A stretch of DNA of 39,250 bases from Bacteroidaceae bacterium (GTDB lineage Bacteria > Bacteroidota > Bacteroidia > Bacteroidales > Bacteroidaceae): the NCBI GenBank assembly GCA_017529865.1, contig JAFXNA010000051.1, forward strand, positions 1-39,250, written 5' to 3'. Below, piece after piece: positions 15,433 through 23,883 of the stretch. Both the position numbers and the translations under genes were made by a program. Below the pieces are notes generated by a model, which ran no database searches, was not told where the DNA came from, and worked only from the letters and a program-made list of their open reading frames with translations. Each line of letters starts with the position of its first letter. The stretch's first letter is position 1.

Positions 15433-17373
15433 ATGAAAAAGAATATACAAATCAACCTGTGCGGACGCCTCTATCAAATCGATGAGGATGCATACGAGCT
15501 ACTGAGCCACTATACAGAGACTCTGCGCAACTATTTCATGAAACAGGAAGGTGGCAGCGAGATTGCTGACGATATCGAGCAGCGTATCGCAGAACTCTTC
15601 GACGAACTGATGGGAAACGGTACTCAGGCCATCACGATTGAGAACGTTCAAAGCATCATCAACCAGATCGGTGACTTGAAGGACATCACAGAAGGTGATG
15701 CTCAAACTTCTGAGAAAAGCTCTGCCAACAACGAGCAGAAGCAAAAAGCCGCCCACCTACACGAGATGCTTAACAAGAAGAAATACTATCGTGACACATA
15801 TCACAGTGTTCTATTCGGTGTACTCTCAGGTGCAGCCCACTATATAGGAACTAGTGCCAATACGTTGCGTTGGCTATTTGCCCTGCTATGCATCGGATGG
15901 TTTACCTTTTCGACATTATTTTCTATTTTGTTTGGGGGACCTATCTTTGTTCTCTTTATTCCTTTGGCATTCGTTCCTGAGGTCATCTACTTCGTCCTTG
16001 GCCTATGCATCCCAGCAGCCACAACGCCTGAGGACAGCCTGAGAATGAGAGGTGTGCCAGTCACACCACAGAACCTGACAAGTGAGGTAAAGAAACAGAA
16101 TGTGGCATACACAAAGAAGAGTAACGTGAGCGGCTGGAACATCTTCACGGGCATCATGTCAATCATCATCGCTATCTGCTCCGCCATCAACTGCATCGGA
16201 TGTATCATCGCGACAGGAGTACTTCTCACAGTATTCTGTCAGGAAATTCCAGAAACCCTCAATGGAGACGTATCTCCTGTATGGGTGGCGGACCGGACTG
16301 CCTTCTTCGCCTACCTCATCATCGCCTGCGTCACCATGTTGATTTCTATCGGCATCGTGCTCTATTGCAGCATCCACTCGTCGCTGAGTTCGTTTAAGAA
16401 AGCCAAGCCGATGAGCAACTTACAGCGTGTTCTATGGGCTATCGGATGGGTTGTCACCATCACCCTCAGCATCGTATTCATCATCCTCTCCGTATCGACC
16501 TACGACCGCTTACAACACATGCGAAATGAGCACTACTACGCAGAACGTGAAGCTGAGCGCCAGCAGTACATTCGCGAAGACGGCTTCTACCACAACAACA
16601 CCGACTGGAACTTCCTGCAAGACGGTCGATGGACCGTAGTGGTTGACGAAGGATGGGGCGACGGCCAGCGCTGCACCTATTCTGGCGAGTATATGGACGG
16701 CAACGTAGACAAGCGCTACCTCGATGTCTATTGCGACGATACGCCAGCCAAGGTACTTATCCAACGCTACGACTCGCTCCAGCCTGGTACTTATCGACTC
16801 TCGGCTGTTGTGAAGGCCAACGACGAGCACAAATGTGTCTTCGCCATCCTCGGTAGCGACAATAAGATTCGTCTGGCTGAGATTCCTGTCTACGAAGCAG
16901 AAGGTGGCCCGATCCACCATGTTGCAAGCGTGATGCTACAAGACAGTTTCGACATCGAAGTGAGCAACCCAGACGAAGTTCTCGCCTTCGAGATGCTGAA
17001 ATCGAAGACTCAGACCACATTGCAGAAAATTGCTGATGCCAACTGGGGTAACGGATATGGATGGAGCTACGTAGTCATCGACGACCTTGTGGTAAAGCAG
17101 CCTTGCAGCATCACCTACGGTGTCACCACCCTCGAAGAATACACGGGCATGGAACCAACCGCGGGATGGTTCTCAGCCACCGACTTCAAGATTGAGAAGA
17201 TGGACGGAAAGGAGGAGAAGATAAAGGTGAAGAATATCGTCAAGGATGAGAAAGTAGACGGAAAGGTTGAGCAAACAAAGGTAAAGGATGTCGTGAAAGA
17301 CGAGAAAGTCGACGACAAAGTCAAGAGCACAAGCGGCAAGGTCAAGAAAAAAGCCGCCAGAAGACATAAGTAA
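15433..17373 (+). CDS. PspC domain membrane protein with large periplasmic C-terminal region
   Basis: The 646-residue protein starts with the Bacteroidota PspC N-terminal cytoplasmic segment (about 1-95; KKNIQINLCGRLYQIDEDAYELL, ADDIEQRIAELFDELM). A PspC domain follows (about 115-190; YHSVLFGVLSGAAHYIG and hydrophobic helices), then three more membrane segments (about 235-265, 285-315, 330-355). Residues about 370-590 form a likely extracytoplasmic beta-rich domain (DWNFLQDGRWTVVVDEGWGDG) unlike ordinary short PspC. The final 55 residues are a Lys/Asp/Glu/Val tail with an internal duplication of about 18 residues around VKDEKVD, ending KKKAARRHK. PspC proteins sense or buffer envelope stress; the large outer domain suggests ligand or surface sensing (inference). 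It is probably cotranscribed with PadR. Confidence 0.85.
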   Translation: MKKNIQINLCGRLYQIDEDAYELLSHYTETLRNYFMKQEGGSEIADDIEQRIAELFDELMGNGTQAITIENVQSIINQIGDLKDITEGDAQTSEKSSANNEQKQKAAHLHEMLNKKKYYRDTYHSVLFGVLSGAAHYIGTSANTLRWLFALLCIGWFTFSTLFSILFGGPIFVLFIPLAFVPEVIYFVLGLCIPAATTPEDSLRMRGVPVTPQNLTSEVKKQNVAYTKKSNVSGWNIFTGIMSIIIAICSAINCIGCIIATGVLLTVFCQEIPETLNGDVSPVWVADRTAFFAYLIIACVTMLISIGIVLYCSIHSSLSSFKKAKPMSNLQRVLWAIGWVVTITLSIVFIILSVSTYDRLQHMRNEHYYAEREAERQQYIREDGFYHNNTDWNFLQDGRWTVVVDEGWGDGQRCTYSGEYMDGNVDKRYLDVYCDDTPAKVLIQRYDSLQPGTYRLSAVVKANDEHKCVFAILGSDNKIRLAEIPVYEAEGGPIHHVASVMLQDSFDIEVSNPDEVLAFEMLKSKTQTTLQKIADANWGNGYGWSYVVIDDLVVKQPCSITYGVTTLEEYTGMEPTAGWFSATDFKIEKMDGKEEKIKVKNIVKDEKVDGKVEQTKVKDVVKDEKVDDKVKSTSGKVKKKAARRHK

Positions 17374-17380
17374 ATAAAAG

Positions 17381-17410
17381 AATAAGCAAGGGCTTCGGTC
17401 CTTGCTTATT
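17381..17410. terminator. Bidirectional terminator between PspC and lipid kinase genes
   Basis: AATAAGCAAGG (17381-17391) pairs with CCTTGCTTATT (17400-17410). The stem extends by G-U and C-G to a UUCG tetraloop (17394-17397). T-rich sequence follows on the plus strand and A-rich precedes on the other. The lipid kinase stop codon (17406-17408) lies inside the stem. Confidence 0.85.
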
Positions 17411-18482
17411 TCTTTATTTTCTCCAACAACTTCATGGTTTCCTCACGCAGCTTCTTCGTGTTTCGCTGCGTCTGCTCCCTCAGTCGGCGATTGTTGCGGC
17501 GGTTGAGCTTGATAAGCTCCTCAGAGCGCATCTGAGCCAAGCGCAACTGCTCCACAATGACGTTCTGAACAGTCTCGGCCACATCGAGCATTCCTTCGTC
17601 CTTGGGGCATACACACAGCAGTCCCTTGGGCACGATGGCGATCTCGATTTCGCTGGCAGCCTCGGCAGGGTCGCCGTCGTAGTGAATAGCACCTGGATTC
17701 TTGCGATAAATGGAAAGGCTTTTGCATCGGAATGTGCTGATGTGGCTATCATCGTCGAGCGTACCGCCCATGAGGTGGATGGCCATCTGTGGAATGTCAA
17801 TCAAGGTGAAAGGATGGATGATAGTGACATCGAGCAAGCCGTCGCGAACAGATGCCTGTGGGGTGATGTAGAAGTTGTTACCATATTGCGAAGCATTGCC
17901 ACAGGCAATGAGGAATGCTTTCTGGACAATGTGTTCCTCCTCCTCGCTCACCATGTCGATGTCGTAAGTCTCTGGGTTGTAATTCAGCCCGTTACGCAAG
18001 ACATTTTCGACATAAGCAATCGGCCCACGAATCTTCGATTTGGCAAACTTCTCGGAAATGAATGCATCGAACCCAACGCCACATGTACAGAAGAAAGGAT
18101 GGAGGTTGATGACGCCATAATCCATCTTACGTACCGTTCCTTCATTGATTAGTTCGATGGCGCTGATGGGGTCGAGCGGAATATGTAGATGACGTGCCAG
18201 GCCATTACCTGAACCTGACGGAATGATGGCGAGAGCAGTATCGGTGTCGATGAGGGCACGTCCCACTTCGTTCACAGTTCCGTCGCCTCCGATGGCACAA
18301 ACCACATCCGCACCATCGCGAACGGCTACACGAGCCAGTTCGGTGGCGTGACCTGCATATTCAGTCTTACGGATGGTATAGGAATAGAGCGACTTGTCGA
18401 GTCGGCTCTCGATTTGGCTGATAATCATCCGTTTGCCCGAAATGCCGGAGATTGGATTATATATGAAAACTATTTTCTTCAA
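17406..18482 (-). CDS. Diacylglycerol kinase family lipid kinase with coiled C-terminal tail
   Basis: The 358-residue protein has the DAGK catalytic fold shared by bacterial YegS/DgkB and eukaryotic sphingosine and ceramide kinases. Motifs: KKIVFIYNPISG (start), AIGGDGTVNEVGRAL (nucleotide-binding GGDGT), AIIPSGSGNGLARHL and a second-domain strand HYDGDPAEA. It should phosphorylate a lipid hydroxyl with ATP at the membrane. The last 60 residues are highly charged and probably coiled (LRLAQMRSEELIKLNRRNNR; near-repeat RRLREQT / KKLREET), longer than typical for the family. It is divergent from a serine palmitoyltransferase gene, so a sphingoid or ceramide substrate is a reasonable guess, not established. 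Confidence 0.88.
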   Translation of the reverse strand: MKKIVFIYNPISGISGKRMIISQIESRLDKSLYSYTIRKTEYAGHATELARVAVRDGADVVCAIGGDGTVNEVGRALIDTDTALAIIPSGSGNGLARHLHIPLDPISAIELINEGTVRKMDYGVINLHPFFCTCGVGFDAFISEKFAKSKIRGPIAYVENVLRNGLNYNPETYDIDMVSEEEEHIVQKAFLIACGNASQYGNNFYITPQASVRDGLLDVTIIHPFTLIDIPQMAIHLMGGTLDDDSHISTFRCKSLSIYRKNPGAIHYDGDPAEAASEIEIAIVPKGLLCVCPKDEGMLDVAETVQNVIVEQLRLAQMRSEELIKLNRRNNRRLREQTQRNTKKLREETMKLLEKIKK

Positions 18483-18523
18483 AATTCCAATGGTCTATGT
18501 CCTTAATTGCTAAATTCGGCTTG

Positions 18524-18531
18524 CAAAAGTA
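18524..18531 (-). promoter_or_regulatory. Candidate -7 element of the lipid kinase gene
   Basis: TACTTTTG on the minus strand fits TAnnTTTG, about 40 bases upstream of the kinase start, with ATTG 19 bases further upstream. Confidence 0.5.
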
Positions 18532-18626
18532 GAAAAAAAGAACGAGTTATCAATCCTTTTGAAGTTGTTTTTTAACAGAAAGCGCATTTTTTTTGAAAAA
18601 AAGTGTGGAGTATGCTACTTTTTTCG

Positions 18627-18634
18627 TAACTTTG
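18627..18634 (+). promoter_or_regulatory. Candidate -7 element of the serine palmitoyltransferase gene
   Basis: TAACTTTG is a perfect match to TAnnTTTG. A TGTG 19 bases upstream is a weak -33. Transcription would begin near 18641 and give a leader of about 120 bases. Confidence 0.6.
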
Positions 18635-18675
18635 CAGCCCGTATGACGAATTAAACGAATAATAATATATAAACC

Positions 18676-18756
18676 GAGTGTTGCCAAGACAAGGTGAGAC
18701 AATCACACCTTAATATTATATATTGGTGAAATATTTGATGATTTGGCTTCACACTC
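18676..18756 (+). promoter_or_regulatory. Structured 5' leader of the serine palmitoyltransferase gene
   Basis: An outer helix pairs GAGTGT (18676-18681) with ACACTC (18751-18756) and GCCAA (18683-18687) with TTGGC (18743-18747), separated by a small internal loop. An inner hairpin pairs AAGGTG (18691-18696) with CACCTT (18706-18711). The outer helix closes two bases before ATG 18758, so it could control access to the start codon. Whether it is a riboswitch, a protein-binding leader or chance is unknown. Confidence 0.4.
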
Positions 18757-18766
18757 AATGAAAGTT

Positions 18767-19951
18767 ATGGGTTTGTTACAAGACAGATTTAAGGACTATA
18801 GAGAGCCTCAGAAGTATATGGAGGCTGGTATATATCCTTATTTTAGAGAAATCGACAGTCACCAGGACACGGAAGTGATCATGGATGGCAAGAAGGTTCT
18901 TATGTTTGGTTCCAACTCTTACATGGGACTCACTTACGACAAGAGAATCGTTGATGCAGCTGTTGCAGCCTTGAAAAAATACGGCACAGGATGTGCCGGC
19001 TCACGCTTCCTCAACGGAACCCTCGACCTGCATATTCAACTGGAACGCGAACTGGCAGAATTCGTCGGCAAGGATGAAGCTCTGGTATACTCAACAGGCT
19101 TCACCGTCAACTCAGGTGTTGTATCTGCATTGACAGGCCGCAACGACTACATCCTTGGTGATGACCGCGACCACGCATCCATTGTAGACGGTCGTCGACT
19201 CGCATTCTCAACCTTCTATCATTACAAGCACAACGATATGGCCGACCTTGAAGCGCAGCTGAAGCGCTGTCGCCCGGAGGCCATCAAGTTGATTGTTACA
19301 GACGGTCTCTTCTCAATGGAAGGTGACTTAGCAAAGCTTCCTGAAATCGTTGAACTGAAGAAGAAGTATAACGCAAGCATTATGGTGGATGAAGCTCATG
19401 GTCTTGGTGTGTTCGGGCGTAACGGCCGAGGTACGTGCGACCATTTCGGCGTAACCGACGACGTAGACCTCATCATGGGTACATTCTCGAAGTCGCTTGC
19501 TTCGATTGGCGGATTTATTGCTGCTGACAGCGACACTATTAACTGGTTGCGTCATAATTCACGCACATACATCTTCAGTGCAAGCAACACACCTGCAGCT
19601 ACTGCTGCTGCAAGGGAAGCTCTTCACATCCTGAAGACTGAGCCAGAGCGAATAGAGAATCTTTGGAAGATTACCAACTACGCGCTGAAGCAGTTCCGCG
19701 ATGCAGGATTCGAAATCGGCGACACCGAGAGTCCGATTATTCCATTGTATGTACGCAATGTTGAGAAGACCTTCGAAGTGACTAAGACAGCATTCGAGAA
19801 AGGTGTATTCATCAACCCTGTCATCCCTCCTGCATGTGCTCCACAAGACACACTTGTCCGAGTAGCCCTCATGGCAACTCACACGAAAGAACAAGTTGAC
19901 CGTTGTGTTTCGGCACTCGTGGATTCATTCAAGGAATTAGGATTACTTTAG
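18767..19951 (+). CDS. spt: Serine palmitoyltransferase (alpha-oxoamine synthase family)
   Basis: The 394-residue PLP enzyme should condense L-serine with palmitoyl-CoA or a related acyl thioester to 3-ketosphinganine, the first step of sphingolipid synthesis, a hallmark of Bacteroides and Prevotella. Motifs: MFGSNSYMGLT, GTGCAGSRFLNGTLDLH, DDRDHASIVDGRR, IMVDEAHGLGVFG (PLP-binding Asp and His) and the PLP lysine in MGTFSKSLASIGG (K242). The alternative family member, 2-amino-3-ketobutyrate CoA ligase, is less likely because the protein closely resembles the Bacteroides enzyme as I recall it. I start at MGLLQDRF; ATG 18758 is possible. A TTG at 18743 lies in a leader helix and is unlikely. 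Divergent from a lipid kinase gene. Confidence 0.85.
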   Translation: MGLLQDRFKDYREPQKYMEAGIYPYFREIDSHQDTEVIMDGKKVLMFGSNSYMGLTYDKRIVDAAVAALKKYGTGCAGSRFLNGTLDLHIQLERELAEFVGKDEALVYSTGFTVNSGVVSALTGRNDYILGDDRDHASIVDGRRLAFSTFYHYKHNDMADLEAQLKRCRPEAIKLIVTDGLFSMEGDLAKLPEIVELKKKYNASIMVDEAHGLGVFGRNGRGTCDHFGVTDDVDLIMGTFSKSLASIGGFIAADSDTINWLRHNSRTYIFSASNTPAATAAAREALHILKTEPERIENLWKITNYALKQFRDAGFEIGDTESPIIPLYVRNVEKTFEVTKTAFEKGVFINPVIPPACAPQDTLVRVALMATHTKEQVDRCVSALVDSFKELGLL

Positions 19952-19976
19952 AGCAATCAACACAAAGATAAGCAAC

Positions 19977-20021
19977 AAAGACTCTGCCAATCGAAACAAA
20001 GCGTTTTGACACAGAGTCTTT
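19977..20021 (+). terminator. Candidate terminator between spt and glmS
   Basis: AAAGACTCTG (19977-19986) pairs with CAGAGTCTTT (20012-20021) around a 25-base loop that contains further weak pairing. The T-tract after it is poor, so read-through into glmS is possible. Confidence 0.55.
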
Positions 20022-20067
20022 CGCTATTTAACAGCAACAACATAAACCAAAATAAAACAAAACGACT

Positions 20068-21912
20068 ATGTGTGGAATCGTAGGATATTTGGGAAAACGA
20101 AGTGCATATCCCGTGCTCATCAAGGGACTGAAACGTCTGGAGTATCGCGGATATGACAGTGCTGGTGTAGCACTCATTACCGACCGCGGAGATTTACAAG
20201 TATACAAGACAAAAGGCAAGGTGGCCGACCTCGAGGCATATACCAGCGACAAAGATGTAACAGGCTGTGTGGGTATCGCTCACACACGTTGGGCTACACA
20301 CGGCGAGCCGAACTCAACCAATGCGCACCCTCACTATTCAGAGTCGAACAACCTAGCTCTAATTCATAACGGAATCATCGAGAACTACATCACGTTGAAG
20401 AAGCAGTTAGAACAGGAAGGAGTAAAGTTCCGCAGTACAACCGACACGGAAGTGCTAGTGCAACTGGTTGAATACATCCAGAAATCGCAGGAAGTAGATT
20501 TGCTGACAGCCGTACGCCTGTCCTTGCAACGTGTTATCGGAGCCTATGCTATCGCGATCCTCGACAAGAGCAATCCCGGACAGATTATCGCTGCCCGTAA
20601 GAGCAGTCCGCTCGTGGTAGGTATTGGCGAAGATGAGTTCTTCCTAGGTTCTGATGCCTCCCCTATCATCGAATACACCGACAAGGTTATCTATCTGAAC
20701 GATGGTGACATTGCAGTCATTCGCCGCAACGAGGAACTGGAAATCGTCGATTTCAACAACATACCGCTCGAACACGAAATCAAGACCGTGGACCTGAAGC
20801 TCGGCCAGATTGAGAAAGGAGGATTCCCACACTTCATGCTGAAGGAAATCTTCGAGCAGCCTGAATGTCTCAAGGACTGTATGCGTGGACGTATTAACGT
20901 AGACCAAACCCACGTGAAACTCTCGGCTATCATCGACTACAAAGATCGCCTGCTCGCTGCCCGCCGCTTCATCATCGTGGCCTGCGGAACCAGTTGGCAT
21001 GCCGGTCTTATCGGTAAGCAACTCATCGAGAGCATCTGTGGCATCCCTGTCGAGGTGGAATATGCCTCGGAATTCCGCTACAGCAATCCCGTCATTACCA
21101 ACGAAGACGTAGTGATTGCCATCTCGCAGTCGGGTGAGACTGCCGACACATTGGCAGCTATCCAGCTCGCAAAGCAAAAGGGCGCATTCATCTACGGCAT
21201 CTGTAACGCCGTAGGTTCGTCCATTGCCCGTGCCACCGACACTGGTTCATATATCCACGTAGGTCCCGAAATCGGTGTAGCATCTACCAAAGCCTTCACT
21301 GGTCAGGTCACCGTGCTCACCATGCTGGCCTTAGCTTTGGCAAAGGAGAAGAAGGTCATCAGTTCCAACCAATACTCCATGATGGTAAACGAGTTAAATG
21401 CCATCCCCGACAAAATGGAAGAAGTGCTGAAAGCCAACGACCACATCCGCGACATCAGCCGTATCTTCACCTACGCTCACAACTTCCTATACCTCGGACG
21501 AGGCTTCAACTACCCTGTGGCCCTCGAAGGTGCACTGAAGCTCAAGGAAATCAGCTACATCCACGCAGAAGGCTATCCTGCTGCTGAGATGAAACACGGC
21601 CCCATCGCCCTCATCGACGACGAGATGCCCGTCGTGGTCATCGCCACTCAAAACGTGCTCTACGACAAACTCATGAGCAACATTCAGGAAATCAAGGCAC
21701 GCAAGGGCCGCGTCATTGCCATCGTCACTGAAGGCGACACCAGTGTCAAGGCCCTCGCTGATGAATACATCGAGTTGCCTCGAACCCTCGAATGTCTCGA
21801 ACCGTTGCTCGCCACCATCCCCCTCCAGATGCTTGCCTACCACATCGCTATCTGCAAGGGTAAGGATGTGGACCAGCCAAGAAACTTAGCAAAGTCAGTA
21901 ACAGTAGAATAA
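20068..21912 (+). CDS. glmS: Glutamine--fructose-6-phosphate aminotransferase (isomerizing)
   Basis: The 614-residue cytoplasmic enzyme makes glucosamine-6-phosphate from fructose-6-phosphate and glutamine, feeding peptidoglycan and LPS synthesis. The N-terminal class II glutaminase domain begins with the nucleophile Cys2 (MCGIVGYLGK), then RLEYRGYDSAG, HTRWATHGEP and NAHPH. Two SIS isomerase domains follow (VACGTSWHAGLIGKQLIE; AISQSGETADTLAAI; GRGFNYPVALEGALKLKEISYIHAEGYPAAE split across residues about 475-510). It ends in the family-typical PRNLAKSVTVE. Length is standard. No glmS ribozyme is visible upstream, where only about 45 bases follow the spt terminator. A 91-base CCCC-family element starts at the base after its stop codon. 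Confidence 0.97.
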   Translation: MCGIVGYLGKRSAYPVLIKGLKRLEYRGYDSAGVALITDRGDLQVYKTKGKVADLEAYTSDKDVTGCVGIAHTRWATHGEPNSTNAHPHYSESNNLALIHNGIIENYITLKKQLEQEGVKFRSTTDTEVLVQLVEYIQKSQEVDLLTAVRLSLQRVIGAYAIAILDKSNPGQIIAARKSSPLVVGIGEDEFFLGSDASPIIEYTDKVIYLNDGDIAVIRRNEELEIVDFNNIPLEHEIKTVDLKLGQIEKGGFPHFMLKEIFEQPECLKDCMRGRINVDQTHVKLSAIIDYKDRLLAARRFIIVACGTSWHAGLIGKQLIESICGIPVEVEYASEFRYSNPVITNEDVVIAISQSGETADTLAAIQLAKQKGAFIYGICNAVGSSIARATDTGSYIHVGPEIGVASTKAFTGQVTVLTMLALALAKEKKVISSNQYSMMVNELNAIPDKMEEVLKANDHIRDISRIFTYAHNFLYLGRGFNYPVALEGALKLKEISYIHAEGYPAAEMKHGPIALIDDEMPVVVIATQNVLYDKLMSNIQEIKARKGRVIAIVTEGDTSVKALADEYIELPRTLECLEPLLATIPLQMLAYHIAICKGKDVDQPRNLAKSVTVE

Positions 21913-22003
21913 AGACCCTCCCCCCAATCCCCCTCCCTCTATGGCGGGGGTGACTGGCCTTCTCCCCATAGAGGGGGAGATGTCCGAAGGACAGAGGGGG
22001 TCT
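21913..22003. repeat. 91-bp CCCCTC-family element between glmS and trmD
   Basis: The element begins at the base after the glmS TAA and is bounded by inverted hexamers AGACCC (21913-21918) and GGGTCT (21998-22003). Inside, CCCTCTATGG (21935-21944) pairs with CCATAGAGGG (21966-21975), and TGTCC-GAA-GGACA forms a small hairpin. It ends eight bases before the trmD ATG. It may act as a processing or attenuation structure between cotranscribed genes. Confidence 0.75.
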
Positions 22004-22011
22004 GCATTATC

Positions 22012-22689
22012 ATGATTAGAATAGATATATTATCCGCCGTTCCCGAACTTCTCGAAGGCTTCTTCGACAAGTCTATCCTTGGTCGCGCCCAAAGAAAGGG
22101 CCTGGCCGAAATACATGTGCACAACCTCCGCGACTACACTGAGGATAAGCACCGGCGGTTGGACGACTATCCTTTTGGCGGATTCCCAGGCATGGTGATG
22201 CAATGCCAACCCATTGACGCCTGCATCTCTGCCCTCAAAGCCGAGCGTGAGTACGATGAGGTTATCTTTGTTACTCCCGACGGTGAGCAGTTCGACCAGT
22301 CCATGGCCAACGAACTATCGCTCAAGGGCAACATCATCATCCTCTGTGGCCACTACAAGGGCATAGACTATCGCATCCGCGAGCACCTCGTCACAAAGGA
22401 AGTCAGCCTCGGCGATTTCGTCCTCACGGGTGGTGAACTCGTCGCTGCCTGCATGGCCGATGCCATCGTCCGAGTCATCCCAGGAGCCATCGGCGACGAA
22501 CAGAGCGCCCTTTCCGATTCCTTCCAAGATAACCTCCTCGCAGCTCCTATCTACACCCGTCCTGCCGACTACAAGGGATGGAAGGTGCCAGAAATCCTTC
22601 TCTCGGGCAATCAAGCCAAAATCGAAGAATGGGAACTGCAGCAGTCGCTCGAACGAACCAAACGACTGAGACCGGATCTCTTGAAATAA
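22012..22689 (+). CDS. trmD: tRNA (guanine37-N1)-methyltransferase
   Basis: The 225-residue SPOUT-class methyltransferase methylates G37 next to the anticodon of Pro, Leu and Arg tRNAs using S-adenosylmethionine and so prevents frameshifting. It starts [23 protein letters not shown] and has [21 protein letters not shown], the trefoil-knot segment [19 protein letters not shown] and [14 protein letters not shown], followed by [16 protein letters not shown] and HY-type C-terminal helical region ([18 protein letters not shown]). Length is typical. It probably shares a transcript with glmS through the 91-bp repeat element, and ends in the terminator at 22691-22719. Confidence 0.97.
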   Translation: MIRIDILSAVPELLEGFFDKSILGRAQRKGLAEIHVHNLRDYTEDKHRRLDDYPFGGFPGMVMQCQPIDACISALKAEREYDEVIFVTPDGEQFDQSMANELSLKGNIIILCGHYKGIDYRIREHLVTKEVSLGDFVLTGGELVAACMADAIVRVIPGAIGDEQSALSDSFQDNLLAAPIYTRPADYKGWKVPEILLSGNQAKIEEWELQQSLERTKRLRPDLLK

Positions 22690-22690
22690 A

Positions 22691-22719
22691 AAATCGGAAG
22701 TGCTAAGCATTTCCGATTT
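22691..22719 (+). terminator. Rho-independent terminator of trmD
   Basis: AAATCGGAAGTGC (22691-22703) pairs with GCATTTCCGATTT (22707-22719), with a three-base loop and one G-U pair that is valid only in plus-strand RNA. A run of seven T follows one base later. It may also serve the convergent galM gene. Confidence 0.88.
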
Positions 22720-22725
22720 CTTTTT

Positions 22726-23832
22726 TTACTTTACCTTGAACTTATAAATGCAAGTATGTTGATAGGTCTCGCCTGGGTTGAGTCGTGTAGACGGGAACTC
22801 TGGATGGTTAGGTGAGTCGGGATATTTCTGCGACTCAAGGGCGATAGCAGTACGGGCACCAGTATAAACCTGAAGACCAGGCTGGTCGTTCCATACTTCC
22901 ATCACGCGGCCCGATGCAGGGCTATAGAGTTCGGCTACCTTCTCCACTTTCTTCGCGTCCTTGTGAGTGAGGCAGAAATTATTGTCGTAATTGCGAACCT
23001 TTCCTTCAGGAATCTCAACACGCTGGCCGAAACCAAAGCCGAAGCCCTGAACAGCTACCTGACGGTCGCCAATCTTCACAGCTGAGTTAAAATCGTAGGC
23101 TGTTCCTGCGACTGGAGTTAACTTACCCGTAGGGATGCCCATGCGGTCGGTCTCTGTAATGTTGGCAGCACTCACCTGCAGCGTATGCTCGAGGATGTCG
23201 CCATTGCCCGCTCCGTTGAGGTTGAAGTAAGAATGGTTCGAGAGGTTCACTACCGTAGCCTTGTCGGTCTCAGCCTTGTAAGCGATAGAGATGCCGTTAT
23301 CATTCGTAATGCTGTAAGTTAGCGTCGTAGTCAGGGTGCCAGGGAATCCATCGAGACCATCGGCAAGCACGCACTTCATCACAAGTTCTTTCTCATCAGC
23401 TTTTACAACGTCCCAAACTGTGTGGTCGAAGCCCTGATTACCACCGTGCAGGATGTGCTGCCCACTATTCTTCGTCACCTGATATTCCTTTCCGTCGAGC
23501 GTGAAGGTAGCATTCGCAATGCGGTTGGCAAAGCGTCCAAGCGCCGGACCTACCATGCCAAGATTGTAGCGTGGATACTGGTGGATGTTAGGATAGTTAG
23601 TGACGAGGTTTGCATAATTCCCCTCATTGTCGGGAGCGAAGAGCGAAACGATAAAACCTCCGTAGTTGGTAATCTGAGCAGCTACTGTGCCATTTGAGAT
23701 TGTGTAAAGTGCCACTTTCTTCCCGTCCATAATCGTATCATATGGAGCGGTATCAAGAAGTGGAATTTGTTTTTGTGCCGACACCATTATGGCGACAGTC
23801 ACAAGGATTGCTGATATCACAATTCGTTTCAT
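22726..23832 (-). CDS. galM: Secreted aldose 1-epimerase (galactose mutarotase)
   Basis: The 368-residue beta-sandwich enzyme interconverts alpha and beta anomers of galactose, glucose or related sugars. Unlike the usual cytoplasmic form it starts with a Sec signal (MKRIVISAILVTVAIMVSAQ), so it probably acts in the periplasm, as is common in Bacteroidota sugar-use systems. Family motifs: NYGGFIVSLFAPD, GRFANRIANATF, HILHGGNQGFDHTVW (first catalytic His), NLSNHSYFNLNG (second catalytic His) and GARTAIALESQKYPDSPNHPEFPS with the catalytic Glu. It converges with trmD. It lies 51 bases downstream of the membrane protein gene, so it may be the last gene of the sigma-factor transcript. Confidence 0.93.
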   Translation of the reverse strand: MKRIVISAILVTVAIMVSAQKQIPLLDTAPYDTIMDGKKVALYTISNGTVAAQITNYGGFIVSLFAPDNEGNYANLVTNYPNIHQYPRYNLGMVGPALGRFANRIANATFTLDGKEYQVTKNSGQHILHGGNQGFDHTVWDVVKADEKELVMKCVLADGLDGFPGTLTTTLTYSITNDNGISIAYKAETDKATVVNLSNHSYFNLNGAGNGDILEHTLQVSAANITETDRMGIPTGKLTPVAGTAYDFNSAVKIGDRQVAVQGFGFGFGQRVEIPEGKVRNYDNNFCLTHKDAKKVEKVAELYSPASGRVMEVWNDQPGLQVYTGARTAIALESQKYPDSPNHPEFPSTRLNPGETYQHTCIYKFKVK

Positions 23833-23883
23833 GAGATTTGTAGGTATTAATTATTACACTTTTTGTTATTAATCATTTTTGCA

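Noticed and set aside
18743..18766. TTG start for serine palmitoyltransferase
   Set aside because: It falls inside a predicted leader helix, and family similarity begins at MGLLQ (18767).
19952..20067. glmS ribozyme or riboswitch upstream of glmS
   Set aside because: Only a terminator-like stem and an A-rich stretch are present, too short for the known ribozyme.
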